Source: JBLHUT01 sp047629975
GTDB lineage: Bacteria; Pseudomonadota; Alphaproteobacteria; Rhodobacterales; Rhodobacteraceae
DNA: 8,080 nucleotides
Assembly (NCBI GenBank): GCA_047629975.1
Contig: JBLHUT010000166.1
Location: 1-8,080, forward strand
Direction of reading: 5' to 3'
The notes under the pieces are model-generated. The model worked only from the letters and a program-made list of their open reading frames with translations, ran no database searches and had not been told where the DNA came from. Position numbers and translations under genes: made by a program. Numbering within the stretch: the stretch's first letter is position 1; each line of letters begins with the position of its first letter. Shown here piece after piece: positions 1 to 5,755 of the stretch.

Positions 1-265
1 TTGTGCAGGTCTGGTCAAGCTGTGTGAATTGTTGGTCGCCGATGTCGTAAAGGTTCAGCAATTGCCGGATATCCTCAAGGCTGAACCCGAAACGTTTGCC
101 GCGCAAAATGAGTTTTAGCCGCGCACGGTCCCGTTTTGTGAACATCCTGCGGGTGCCGAGCCTTTGGGGGAACAACAGTTCCTTGAATTCGTAGAACCGC
201 AAAGTCCGGGGCGTGACGTTATAAGTCTCGCACATTTCCCTGATTGTCATTGTTGTTTCGGTCAC
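1..265 (-). CDS. MerR-family transcriptional regulator, C-terminus cut off by window edge
   Basis: This is the N-terminal 88 codons of a MerR-type DNA-binding regulator running off the left edge. The winged helix-turn-helix is clear: it contains VTPRTLRFYE, then a wing region with RRMFTKRDRARL, then LRGKRFGFSLEDIRQLL, which leads into the dimerisation coiled coil. I chose the GTG at 265 because GGGGAG stands six bases before it. An in-frame ATG at 250 is the alternative. The protein is a close paralog of the regulator at 474-851: by eye about 40 of 68 aligned residues are identical. MerR proteins act as dimers that untwist promoters with an overlong spacer, and a matching promoter and palindrome lie 55-100 bases upstream, so autoregulation is likely. 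The neighbouring acyl-CoA thioesterases suggest a role in acyl-CoA metabolism, but the effector cannot be read from the visible part. Confidence 0.9.
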   Translation of the reverse strand, partial: MTETTMTIREMCETYNVTPRTLRFYEFKELLFPQRLGTRRMFTKRDRARLKLILRGKRFGFSLEDIRQLLNLYDIGDQQFTQLDQTCT

Positions 266-319
266 AGAACGCTCCCCTCGGTTAGTGGGCGGCGGCGCGT
301 GGCGACCGCTTTCACAAGA

Positions 320-350
320 AGCATACAGCAATGCTTGACGTTAACGTAAA
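320..350 (-). promoter_or_regulatory. Candidate MerR-type promoter with overlapping palindromic operator
   Basis: On the minus strand TTTACG (350-345) and TATGCT (325-320) are separated by exactly 19 bp, the overlong spacing typical of MerR-activated promoters. The palindrome at 335-350 (TTGACGTTAACGTAAA on the plus strand, with a perfect ACGTTAACGT core at 338-347) covers the -35 box and half of the spacer. A start site near 313 would give a leader of about 48 bases to the GTG at 265. A rival reading uses TTGACG (366-361) and TAACGT (343-338) with a 17-bp spacer. TTGACGT (335-341) and ACGTCAA (360-366) also form a wider perfect inverted repeat around the site. The palindrome resembles, from memory, the ACGT-containing sites of LiuR-like MerR regulators. 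The site is likely the target of one or both adjacent MerR proteins. Confidence 0.55.
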
Positions 351-433
351 TGTAACGCCACGTCAAAAATTGATATTCCTGACGGAGTACCTTTTAATTT
401 TTAAAAACAAATACTTGAGGAATTGGTTGAGCG

Positions 434-468
434 GTGGGGGTGACGTTGCACCCACACATTTACGTGTG
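434..468. repeat. Inverted repeats with a second copy of the operator half-site
   Basis: Immediately downstream of the second MerR gene, GTGGG...CCCAC (434-438 and 451-455) and CACAC/GTGTG (453-457 and 464-468) form two overlapping small stems. The second contains ACATTTACGT at 456-465, the exact reverse complement of ACGTAAATGT at 344-353 inside the operator region. TGACGTT at 441-447 also repeats the bases at 336-342. The stretch could be a second regulator-binding site or a weak terminator for the second MerR gene. There is no T-run directly after the stems, so I favour the DNA-binding explanation. Confidence 0.4.
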
Positions 469-473
469 AAACA

Positions 474-851
474 CTATTTCAGGCCGGCCAGGCTGTTTGC
501 GGTTTCGTCCCGAAGCTGTTGCAGATCGCCGATCGTGGCCTGCAACTGATCCTGTGTTGCTTGCAGCGCGACAAGTTGCCGGTCGGCCAATTCTATCCAC
601 ATCTCGAGTTGTGGCACAGTTCCCTGCTCTTCATAGATCAAAAGCCATTGCCGGATCTCTTCAAGAGAGAAATCAAACCGCCGCCCGCGCAGAATGAGCA
701 CCATCCGCGCAACATCTCGCGGCGTGTAAAAGCGCGATCGCCCCACTTTTTCCGGTTTTAGCAGTTCGATATATTCGTAATACCGAAGGGTCCGGGGCGT
801 GACGTCGAATTTTGTGCACATCTCTTTGAATGTGAGCCGTGTCTCGGGCAT
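474..851 (-). CDS. MerR-family transcriptional regulator (125 aa)
   Basis: Complete small MerR regulator. The helix-turn-helix lies at about residues 6-26 (KEMCTKFDVTPRTLRYYE), the wing at 38-50 (RSRFYTPRDVARM), a second helix pair at 52-73, and the C-terminal dimerisation helix at about 80-118, rich in Q, L and A as expected for an antiparallel coiled coil. The length of 125 fits small MerR proteins. The only cysteine is Cys12, inside the DNA-binding domain, so metal or redox sensing of the MerR/SoxR kind is unlikely and an organic effector such as an acyl-CoA is more plausible. The ATG at 851 follows AAGGAGGAGG, a near-perfect ribosome-binding site. It is the upstream paralog of the regulator at 1-265, in the same direction with a 208-bp gap that holds the operator-like repeats. 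It is divergent from the thioesterase pair across 148 bp and may control it. Confidence 0.93.
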   Translation of the reverse strand: MPETRLTFKEMCTKFDVTPRTLRYYEYIELLKPEKVGRSRFYTPRDVARMVLILRGRRFDFSLEEIRQWLLIYEEQGTVPQLEMWIELADRQLVALQATQDQLQATIGDLQQLRDETANSLAGLK

Positions 852-999
852 CTGGCCTCCTCCTTGATCTATAGCCTAAGGGGAAGGGGCGGCAGGTGCA
901 ATATGGGGGGGCTGTGTCGGGGCACCGGAGGCTGATGATAAAAGCGGTTGCGTCCCGTCGGGCAGCCAGAGATAGTCGGCACCAACGCAGGAGGCGGTA

Positions 1000-1428
1000 A
1001 TGTCTGTTGAAAAAACCAAGATTGCGCGCCAGTTTATCGAAGCGATACCATTCTCGCAGGCGCTGGGCCTGACGCTTGACGAGATTTCAGACGGGCGCGC
1101 CGTGATCTCGATGCCGTACAACGAAGCCTTGGTCGGAGACCCGACTTCACGGGTGATGCACGGTGGGGCTGTGTCGGCTTTGATGGACAGTTGCGGCGGT
1201 GCGGCTGTTGTCTGTCATCCGGAATCCGGCGGGGCGACTGCAACTATCGACCTGCGAATTGACTACATGCGCGGCGCAACCCCGGGGCAGTCGATCACCG
1301 CCGAGGCGATCTGCTATCATGTGACACGCTCTGTTGCTTTCGTGCGGGCCACGGCCTTTGATGATGATCGTGACCGGCCGGTTGCCTCTGCGACGGGTGC
1401 CTTTACCTTTGAGAGGATCACCAAATGA
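1000..1428 (+). CDS. PaaI-family hotdog-fold acyl-CoA thioesterase (142 aa)
   Basis: Predicted cytoplasmic thioesterase of the 4HBT/PaaI type, which hydrolyses acyl-CoA to acid plus CoA. The hallmark HGGAVSALMD occupies residues 54-63. Asp63 sits nine residues after His54, as does the catalytic Asp61 of E. coli PaaI, so the active site looks intact. A strand with ATIDLRIDYMRG (81-92) and a late strand with VAFVRATAFDD complete the hotdog pattern. The length is normal for the family. The ATG at 1000 has AGGAGG upstream. The stop overlaps the start of a second thioesterase in ATGA, so the two are translationally coupled and may act as a heteromer or on related substrates. Divergent MerR regulators are the likely controllers. 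The substrate cannot be told from the sequence; aryl, medium-chain or branched acyl-CoA are all possible. Confidence 0.9.
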   Translation: MSVEKTKIARQFIEAIPFSQALGLTLDEISDGRAVISMPYNEALVGDPTSRVMHGGAVSALMDSCGGAAVVCHPESGGATATIDLRIDYMRGATPGQSITAEAICYHVTRSVAFVRATAFDDDRDRPVASATGAFTFERITK

Positions 1429-1934
1429 CCCGTGCCGCACCCGAACCCGTGCAAGTGATCAAGGGGCGTCGGGACACGGCGCTCGCGGCCTTGGTCGCAG
1501 GGGTTCCGTGGATCAATTTTATGGGCATCCACTTTGACCGGCGTGGCGACGAGTTGACGGCGGTGCTGCCATATCAGCAAAAACTGATCGGGAATCCGAT
1601 GATTCCGGCCCTGCACGGCGGGGCCACGGCGGCCTTTCTGGAGGTTGCCGCGATCATCGAGTTGAGTTGGGCAATCATCTGGGACGGGGTCGAAAGCGGG
1701 CGCATGGATGCCACACTTCTGACCCCGATGACCATGCCACGGCTGCCCAAAACGATCGATCTGACGGTTGATTACCTGCGGTCTGGATTGCCGCGCGATG
1801 CCTATGCGCGGGCGCGGATAAACCGGTCCGGCCGGCGCTATGCCTCTGTTCATGTCGAGGCATGGCAAGACAACCGCAGCCGGCTGTTTGCGCAGGCAAC
1901 AGGTCATTTCCTGATGCCTGACAGCACATCGTAA
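1425..1934 (+). CDS. PaaI-family hotdog-fold thioesterase, variant with Glu at the catalytic position (169 aa)
   Basis: Second hotdog-fold thioesterase, coupled to the previous gene by an ATGA overlap. The motif ALHGGATAAFLE (63-73) matches the PaaI pattern, but the residue nine after His64 is Glu73 instead of Asp. Glu is the catalytic base in Arthrobacter-type 4-hydroxybenzoyl-CoA thioesterase, so activity is possible. Between the HGG motif and the IDLTVDYLR strand (111-119) there are about 18 more residues than in the neighbour, a stretch with SWAIIWDGVESGRMDATLL and a proline-rich part. A PaaI-like end (ATGHFLMPD) is kept. The N-terminus has about ten extra residues. The gene is convergent with the ABC permease gene, with only 43 bp between the stops and no obvious terminator there. 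It is likely a partner or paralog of the first thioesterase; a heteromeric enzyme is speculative. Confidence 0.87.
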   Translation: MTRAAPEPVQVIKGRRDTALAALVAGVPWINFMGIHFDRRGDELTAVLPYQQKLIGNPMIPALHGGATAAFLEVAAIIELSWAIIWDGVESGRMDATLLTPMTMPRLPKTIDLTVDYLRSGLPRDAYARARINRSGRRYASVHVEAWQDNRSRLFAQATGHFLMPDSTS

Positions 1935-1977
1935 CCTGTAACGGCGACAGTAAGCCTCAAGCTGGCCTATATCTGGC

Positions 1978-2814
1978 TCAGCGGATAATCTGGGGGCGAT
2001 ACCGAAGGCGCGCGGTGTCCCCCGGAAGGTGCCGGTTGAGCCGTCGGTTGATTGCGCCAAAGCCAAGGATCACAATCAAAGTGAGCGCCACAAAATACCC
2101 CGCCACAATCGGATAGGGTATAAACGGGTTAAAGGTCTTGTCCGCAAAATAATTGGCATAATAGAGAGCATCACCCTGTTGCCGCCATGCGGGAAACCCC
2201 GAGAAATAGACAAGCGTGGTCGCATGAAACAGGAAAATGGCCTCGTTCGTGTAGGACGGCCATGCCAGCCGCAGCATCGTCGGCCAAGTGACGCGCCGGA
2301 ACTTTGCCCAGCCTGTCATGCCATACGCATCGGCGGCCTCAAGATCGCCTTTGGGAACAGAGCGCAGCGCGCCATAGAAAATCTCGGCGGCATAAGCGGA
2401 CGTATTGAGAAACAGTACCAACAACGCACCGGCCCATGCCTTGGTGAGCCAACGTGTCTCCATCGTCAATTCGACAAAACCGAGGTTGATGTCAAAGCCG
2501 GCCTTGGGCAGCAGCACGAAAGTCTCGTATGCCAGAAAAAACTGGATAAACAACGGTGATCCACGGAAGAGAAAGATAAACCATTCCGCCGGTTTGCGGG
2601 TCCAGCGCGAGGAGCTTGCCTTTCCCATGGCAAGGGCTGTCGCGAACACGAACCCGGCGAACAACGCCAAAAGACCGAAATAGATGTTCCAGATCATCCC
2701 CGAGCCGATCAACGTGACCTGTTCGCACAAGGTAATATCGGCCTTCGGCAGCAAGCGTTCACCGTATCCAAGCGAACGCAAGGCGTAGGACTGGATGGTT
2801 TCAAGACAGCTCAT
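1978..2814 (-). CDS. Polar amino-acid ABC transporter, permease (HisM type, 278 aa)
   Basis: Integral inner-membrane permease of the histidine/glutamine/opine ABC importer family. Hydrophobic segments lie at about 43-63, 77-101, 127-142, 190-207 and 233-254. The cytoplasmic EAA loop that docks on the ATPase is at about 148-185 (GALRSVPKGDLEAADAYGM, followed by RRVTWP), and FRGSPLFIQFF (83-93) is the family's conserved stretch before it. Before the first membrane segment there are about 40 residues including Cys3 and Cys30, longer than in HisM. The ATG at 2814 overlaps the stop of the upstream permease gene (ATGA), so the two membrane subunits are translationally coupled, as expected for a heterodimer. 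It is the last gene of the ABC operon and is convergent with the thioesterases. Confidence 0.92.
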   Translation of the reverse strand: MSCLETIQSYALRSLGYGERLLPKADITLCEQVTLIGSGMIWNIYFGLLALFAGFVFATALAMGKASSSRWTRKPAEWFIFLFRGSPLFIQFFLAYETFVLLPKAGFDINLGFVELTMETRWLTKAWAGALLVLFLNTSAYAAEIFYGALRSVPKGDLEAADAYGMTGWAKFRRVTWPTMLRLAWPSYTNEAIFLFHATTLVYFSGFPAWRQQGDALYYANYFADKTFNPFIPYPIVAGYFVALTLIVILGFGAINRRLNRHLPGDTARLRYRPQIIR

Positions 2815-3689
2815 GCCGCGCGCCTTTGTGCTTCGCCCGCCATCGTTGCCTGACCGTGGGACAACCGCTGCGAGACACGTGCGATGACGATTTCAGACAG
2901 CCGCGTAAAGGCCAGATAAAAGACCAGAAGGGCCAGAAAATAATAGAGCCGCCAGTCAGGGTGCGGGAATGAATAGGCCGATGTCTTTGATCCGCCAAGT
3001 TCACGCGCCCAGTACACAATATCCTCGACACCGAGCAAAAACAAAAGCGGGGTAGCTTTGATTAGGATCATCCAGAGATTACCAAGCCCCGGCAGCGCAT
3101 AAACCCACATCTGCGGCACCAGCACGCGGCGAAACGTCTGCGCCCGCGTCATTCCGTAAGCCGCAGCGGTTTCAATCTGTGCCTTGGGCACGGCATTCAT
3201 CGCACCGTAAATCACGTTGGCGGCGAATGCACCGAACACGATCGCAAACGTAAATACCGCAAGCATAAAGTTATAGGCCTCGTGCCAGATTTGTGGCGAG
3301 GACGACAGCGGCAGCTTTGCCTGATCGCAAACGATGAAGTTCACGCCTTGCCGCACGGGCTCTGTCCAGTCGGGGCACAGGGCCTGATGGCGCAGCCATT
3401 CCAGCCCTTGATCCAGTGCGATAACGAAAAACAGGAAAAAGGCGATGTCCGGAATGCCCCGCACCATCGAGGTATAGCCCTTGCCGATCAGCCGCAGCAC
3501 AAAGATCTCGGACCGCGAAGCAACGGCACCCAAAAAGCCGAAAGCCAGCGAGATCGGGGCCGTCACCGCCAGCAACAGAAGCACCGTGCCGAACGACGCG
3601 TAAAAGGCCATGTGTTTGCCCGTGGTCAGGTAACAGCCCAGCCACAGCAAGCCGTCGATACTGCTTGGGTCGGAGCAGGCCTCAACCAC
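2811..3689 (-). CDS. Polar amino-acid ABC transporter, permease (HisQ type, 292 aa)
   Basis: First of two paired permeases. Membrane segments are apparent at about 29-56, 80-93, 138-162, 197-220 and 247-262. The EAA loop is at about 161-196 (GAMNAVPKAQIETAAAYGM, followed by FRRVLVP). VRGIPDIAFFLFF (76-88) is the conserved stretch seen in the HisQ/GlnP family. At 292 residues it is longer than the usual 220-240. The extra length is an N-terminal extension and a loop at about 95-137 that should face the periplasm and carries Cys105 and Cys121, a possible disulfide. The start is a GTG at 3689, supported by GAGGAG eight bases upstream, inside the end of the preceding small gene. The stop overlaps the next permease gene by four bases. 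It forms the membrane channel together with the HisM-type subunit. Confidence 0.91.
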   Translation of the reverse strand: MVEACSDPSSIDGLLWLGCYLTTGKHMAFYASFGTVLLLLAVTAPISLAFGFLGAVASRSEIFVLRLIGKGYTSMVRGIPDIAFFLFFVIALDQGLEWLRHQALCPDWTEPVRQGVNFIVCDQAKLPLSSSPQIWHEAYNFMLAVFTFAIVFGAFAANVIYGAMNAVPKAQIETAAAYGMTRAQTFRRVLVPQMWVYALPGLGNLWMILIKATPLLFLLGVEDIVYWARELGGSKTSAYSFPHPDWRLYYFLALLVFYLAFTRLSEIVIARVSQRLSHGQATMAGEAQRRAA

Positions 3690-3694
3690 AGGGG

Positions 3695-3961
3695 TTACTC
3701 CTCGACCAATTCATAGCGCCACCGGTGGTGGCTGAAAAGATAAGGCGTGCCGGCCTCGTGTTCGGCCAGCTTTGCCTTGATGCGGAAAATGGTGCCAACG
3801 GGGTGTTTGGTGCGTAAGGCACGCGAACATTCCACCTCCATATCCACGGGAAACTGCTGTCCGGGGACAGGGCGAACGTGCACATTTGCCGCTTTACCGG
3901 GAATATCGGCCGAGAAGGTTTCGACCAAAACGATGTAGGAACGTGCAGGGAGCTTTGCCAT
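3695..3961 (-). CDS. Unrecognised small protein inside the ABC operon (88 aa)
   Basis: I do not recognise this family. The product is a small soluble protein with no signal peptide or membrane segment. It is rich in alternating hydrophobic and charged residues (SYIVLVETF, ANVHVRPV, GTIFRIKAKL), suggesting a mostly beta fold. It has one cysteine (in VECSRAL) and a distinctive aromatic/histidine C-terminus, LFSHHRWRYELVEE. It is very likely a real gene: it lies 62 bp after the binding-protein gene, its stop is five bases from the GTG of the HisQ-type permease, and it carries that gene's ribosome-binding site in its last codons. I prefer the ATG at 3961 to a TTG one codon upstream; neither has a good ribosome-binding site. 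It may be an accessory or regulatory partner of the transporter, but that rests on position alone. Confidence 0.75.
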   Translation of the reverse strand: MAKLPARSYIVLVETFSADIPGKAANVHVRPVPGQQFPVDMEVECSRALRTKHPVGTIFRIKAKLAEHEAGTPYLFSHHRWRYELVEE

Positions 3962-3988
3962 CAAGGGGCTTTCATGAGTTTGGAGCGA

Positions 3989-4015
3989 CGGAAGGCCGGA
4001 TCAACCGGCCTCCCG
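3989..4015 (-). promoter_or_regulatory. Strong intercistronic stem-loop after the binding-protein gene
   Basis: In the minus-strand RNA, CGGGAGGCCGG (4015-4005) pairs with CCGGCCTTCCG (3999-3989) over 11 pairs, one a G-U, with a five-base loop. On the opposite strand the G-U becomes an A-C mismatch, so the fold suits the operon transcript. It begins 8 bases after the stop of the binding-protein gene and has no T-run. Hairpins at this place commonly shield the 3' end of the binding-protein mRNA or cause partial termination, making binding protein more abundant than permease. It could also partly mask the weak start of the small gene downstream. Confidence 0.7.
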
Positions 4016-4023
4016 CAGGGATA

Positions 4024-4758
4024 TCAATAAGTTGCAGCGTCGGGGCCGAACCATTTCGTGATCATCGTATTCAGCGTTCCATCGGCCTTCATTGTGGTAA
4101 TGGCTGCATCGAACTTGTCACGCAACTCTGTATCGGATTCGCGCAGGCCCATGCCGACACCGCCGCCAAGTTGTACGTCTTCCATCACAAAAACCAACTC
4201 GCCGTTGGATTCCGCGACGATCGGCACAAGGTAGTCCTTGTCGGCAAACACGGCATCCGCCTCGCCGTTTCTGACAGCCGCAACCGTTTCGTCAGGTGTC
4301 GCAAATTCCACAAGCGTCTGGCCTGTGGTGGCCACGTAGCCGGCCTGAATTGTGGAGGTTTGTGCCGCAACAACGCTGTCGCTCATCACCTCCGAATCGG
4401 CCAGCGCCACAAAGGCGGAAGCGGCGGGGGGGATATAGTTCTGTGTGAAATCGATGACTGCTTCGCGCTCGTCGGTGATGCTCATGCCGGCGATGATTGT
4501 GTCATAATTGCCGGAAGTAAGGTTGGGAATGATCGAGTCCCACTCGTTGGTCACCCATTCGCAGGTCAACTCGGCGCGGGCGCACAGTTCGTCGCCCAGT
4601 TCGCGCTCGAAGCCGTCAACATCGCCGGCGTCATTGATGAAGTTGTAGGGAGGGTAGGCGCCCTCGGTGCCCATGCGGACTGTTGTCGCGTGGCCGGCGG
4701 CGAATGCCATGCCGGCACAAAGCGTCAGGGCGGCGGTGGTCAGTGTCAGTGCTTTCAT
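4024..4758 (-). CDS. Polar amino-acid ABC transporter, periplasmic substrate-binding protein (244 aa)
   Basis: Secreted binding protein of the SBP_bac_3 family that delivers an amino acid to the permeases. It begins with a typical Sec signal peptide (MKALTLTTAALTLCAGMAFA), with likely cleavage near residue 20 or 24. The mature part opens with the family pattern GAYPPYNF (33-40), then DVDGFERELGDELC (46-59), and GMSITDEREAVIDFT (91-105). By analogy with HisJ, Arg98 would hold the alpha-carboxylate, and Asp173 in DAVFADKDYL the alpha-amino group, so an amino acid ligand is supported. Cys59 and Cys66 are spaced for the disulfide seen in HisJ. The side-chain preference cannot be fixed from sequence; acidic, basic and polar amino acids all remain possible. 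The ATG at 4758 has a modest AAGGGAA upstream. The gene is 143 bp after the ATPase gene and may have its own promoter. Confidence 0.93.
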   Translation of the reverse strand: MKALTLTTAALTLCAGMAFAAGHATTVRMGTEGAYPPYNFINDAGDVDGFERELGDELCARAELTCEWVTNEWDSIIPNLTSGNYDTIIAGMSITDEREAVIDFTQNYIPPAASAFVALADSEVMSDSVVAAQTSTIQAGYVATTGQTLVEFATPDETVAAVRNGEADAVFADKDYLVPIVAESNGELVFVMEDVQLGGGVGMGLRESDTELRDKFDAAITTMKADGTLNTMITKWFGPDAATY

Positions 4759-4829
4759 CGGGTTTTCCCTTTTGGTTGAAGATTGGAAGCGCCATTTACG
4801 GGACGTTTATCGGCAAAGGATCGCATTTT

Positions 4830-4839
4830 TCAGGCATTG
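4830..4839 (+). promoter_or_regulatory. TCAGGCATTG motif before the binding-protein gene
   Basis: This 10-mer lies 71-81 bp upstream of the binding-protein start, in the 143-bp gap. The same 10-mer occurs on the minus strand at 5758-5749, upstream of the ATPase gene, and its core TCAGGCAT also occurs at 5788-5781. Shared motifs in both non-coding parts of one operon suggest a regulator site. The core ATGCCTGA also occurs once in coding sequence at 1914-1921, so chance cannot be excluded. I could not name a convincing promoter in this gap. A small stem (4890-4903, GACGC with GCGTC) overlaps the ATPase stop. Confidence 0.3.
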
Positions 4840-4901
4840 TCGAGCTTGTACCTTGCGCGTCAGGGCCACAATACCGCGTCGGGTGGGGGGACGCTGCGGC
4901 G

Positions 4902-5681
4902 TCATGTGCCAAACATTCCGGTATTGCTCAAAAAGCCCTGCAATCGCTTGGTTTCAGGGGCACCAAAGAGCGTCTCTGGCGGGCCTTCCTCGCCTATCAG
5001 CCCCTGATGCAGGAATACGACATGAGAGGACACATCGGCGGCCAGTCGCATGTCATGTGTCACCAGCAGCATCGTACGACCCTCTTCGGCGAGGGCCTTG
5101 ATCACCTTTATGACCTCCTGCTCCAACTCGGGGTCAAGCGCGGATGTCGGCTCGTCGAACAAAAGGGCCTCTGGTTCCATGGCAAGCGCGCGGGCGATGG
5201 CGGCGCGCTGCTGTTGCCCGCCGGACAGTTGCGCCGGAAAGACATCGCATTTGTCGCCGATCCCGACCTTGTCGAGCAAGCCGCGGGCAAGGTCCTCGAC
5301 CTGTGCGGGGTCGCGTTTAAGGACGGTCACGGGGGCTTCCATGACGTTTTGCAAAATGGTCATGTGCGCCCACAGATTGAATTGCTGAAAGACCATCGAA
5401 AGGTTGGTGCGTATTCGGGTGACCTGTTTCGCATCTCCGGGGCGGCGCGAGGCACCGCGGCCTTTCCATGTCACAGGCTCGCCCTGAAAGACGATTTCGC
5501 CCTGCTGGCTGTCTTCGAGCAGGTTGGCACAGCGCAAGAGCGTGGATTTCCCAGACCCCGACGACCCGATCAACGAGATGACTTCGCCTTTTCGCGCGCT
5601 CAGGCTGACGCCTTTGATCACCTCCAAAGCCCCGTAGGCTTTGTGGATGTCGCGCAGTTCAATAACAGGTTGATCGGACAC
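4902..5681 (-). CDS. Polar amino-acid ABC transporter, ATP-binding subunit (259 aa)
   Basis: Cytoplasmic ATPase that powers the importer, of the HisP/GlnQ type. All nucleotide-binding motifs are intact: Walker A GSSGSGKST (39-47), Q-loop Gln around 99-100 (FQQFNLWAHMT), signature LSGGQQQR (152-159), Walker B ALLFDEP (172-178), D-loop SALD (180-183) and switch His209 (VTHD). The insert between Walker A and the Q-loop (VTWKGRGASRRPGDAKQV, about 70-87) resembles the HisP region. The start is a GTG at 5681. The upstream ATGs at 5700 (another frame) and 5711 (same frame) run into stops before the domain begins. The ribosome-binding site is weak, so translation may be modest. It is the first gene of the operon, with the binding protein 143 bp downstream. 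Confidence 0.93.
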   Translation of the reverse strand: MSDQPVIELRDIHKAYGALEVIKGVSLSARKGEVISLIGSSGSGKSTLLRCANLLEDSQQGEIVFQGEPVTWKGRGASRRPGDAKQVTRIRTNLSMVFQQFNLWAHMTILQNVMEAPVTVLKRDPAQVEDLARGLLDKVGIGDKCDVFPAQLSGGQQQRAAIARALAMEPEALLFDEPTSALDPELEQEVIKVIKALAEEGRTMLLVTHDMRLAADVSSHVVFLHQGLIGEEGPPETLFGAPETKRLQGFLSNTGMFGT

Positions 5682-5731
5682 GAGGCGGCACTGCTTTCAT
5701 AAGAGGGTCATGCTTGACACAGATTAAGGCC

Positions 5732-5755
5732 AAAAAAACGGCATTCATCAATGCC
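5732..5755 (-). terminator. Hairpin plus T-run after the PhnD-like gene (terminator or attenuator)
   Basis: On the minus strand GGCATT (5755-5750), loop GATG, AATGCC (5745-5740), then G and seven T (5738-5732). The six-pair stem is short for an intrinsic terminator, but the T-run is good. It lies 83 bp after the stop of the PhnD-like gene and 50 bp before the GTG of the ABC ATPase gene, so it could end the upstream unit or act as an attenuator in the ABC leader. I see no good terminator signal closer to the PhnD-like stop. Confidence 0.45.

Noticed and set aside
474..851. Mercury, copper or SoxR-type redox sensor
   Set aside because: The protein has no C-terminal cysteine cluster; its single Cys12 is in the DNA-binding domain.
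1935..1977. Bidirectional terminator between the convergent thioesterase and permease genes
   Set aside because: The 43-bp gap shows no convincing stem with a T-run on either strand.
1317..2066. Open frame of 249 codons on the minus strand
   Set aside because: It is opposite two clear thioesterase genes and crosses their ends; Arg/Pro/His-rich low-sense composition.
3886..4779. Open frame of 297 codons on the plus strand
   Set aside because: It lies opposite the signal-peptide-bearing binding-protein gene and the small gene, has no recognisable domain, and its composition (rich in G, H, C, R) is that of a shadow frame.
4683..5702. Open frame of 339 codons on the plus strand
   Set aside because: It is opposite the ATPase gene with intact Walker motifs; the plus-strand protein has no coherent domain.
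5682..5711. Upstream ATG starts at 5711 and 5700 for the ATPase gene
   Set aside because: The ATG at 5711 is in frame but meets a stop four codons later, and the ATG at 5700 is in another frame, leaving the GTG at 5681.
5724..5744. Possible leader peptide MPFFWP on the minus strand
   Set aside because: Met-Pro-Phe-Phe-Trp-Pro-stop is readable, starting inside the hairpin and running through the T-run, but it has no ribosome-binding site and overlaps the terminator stem, so it looks accidental.
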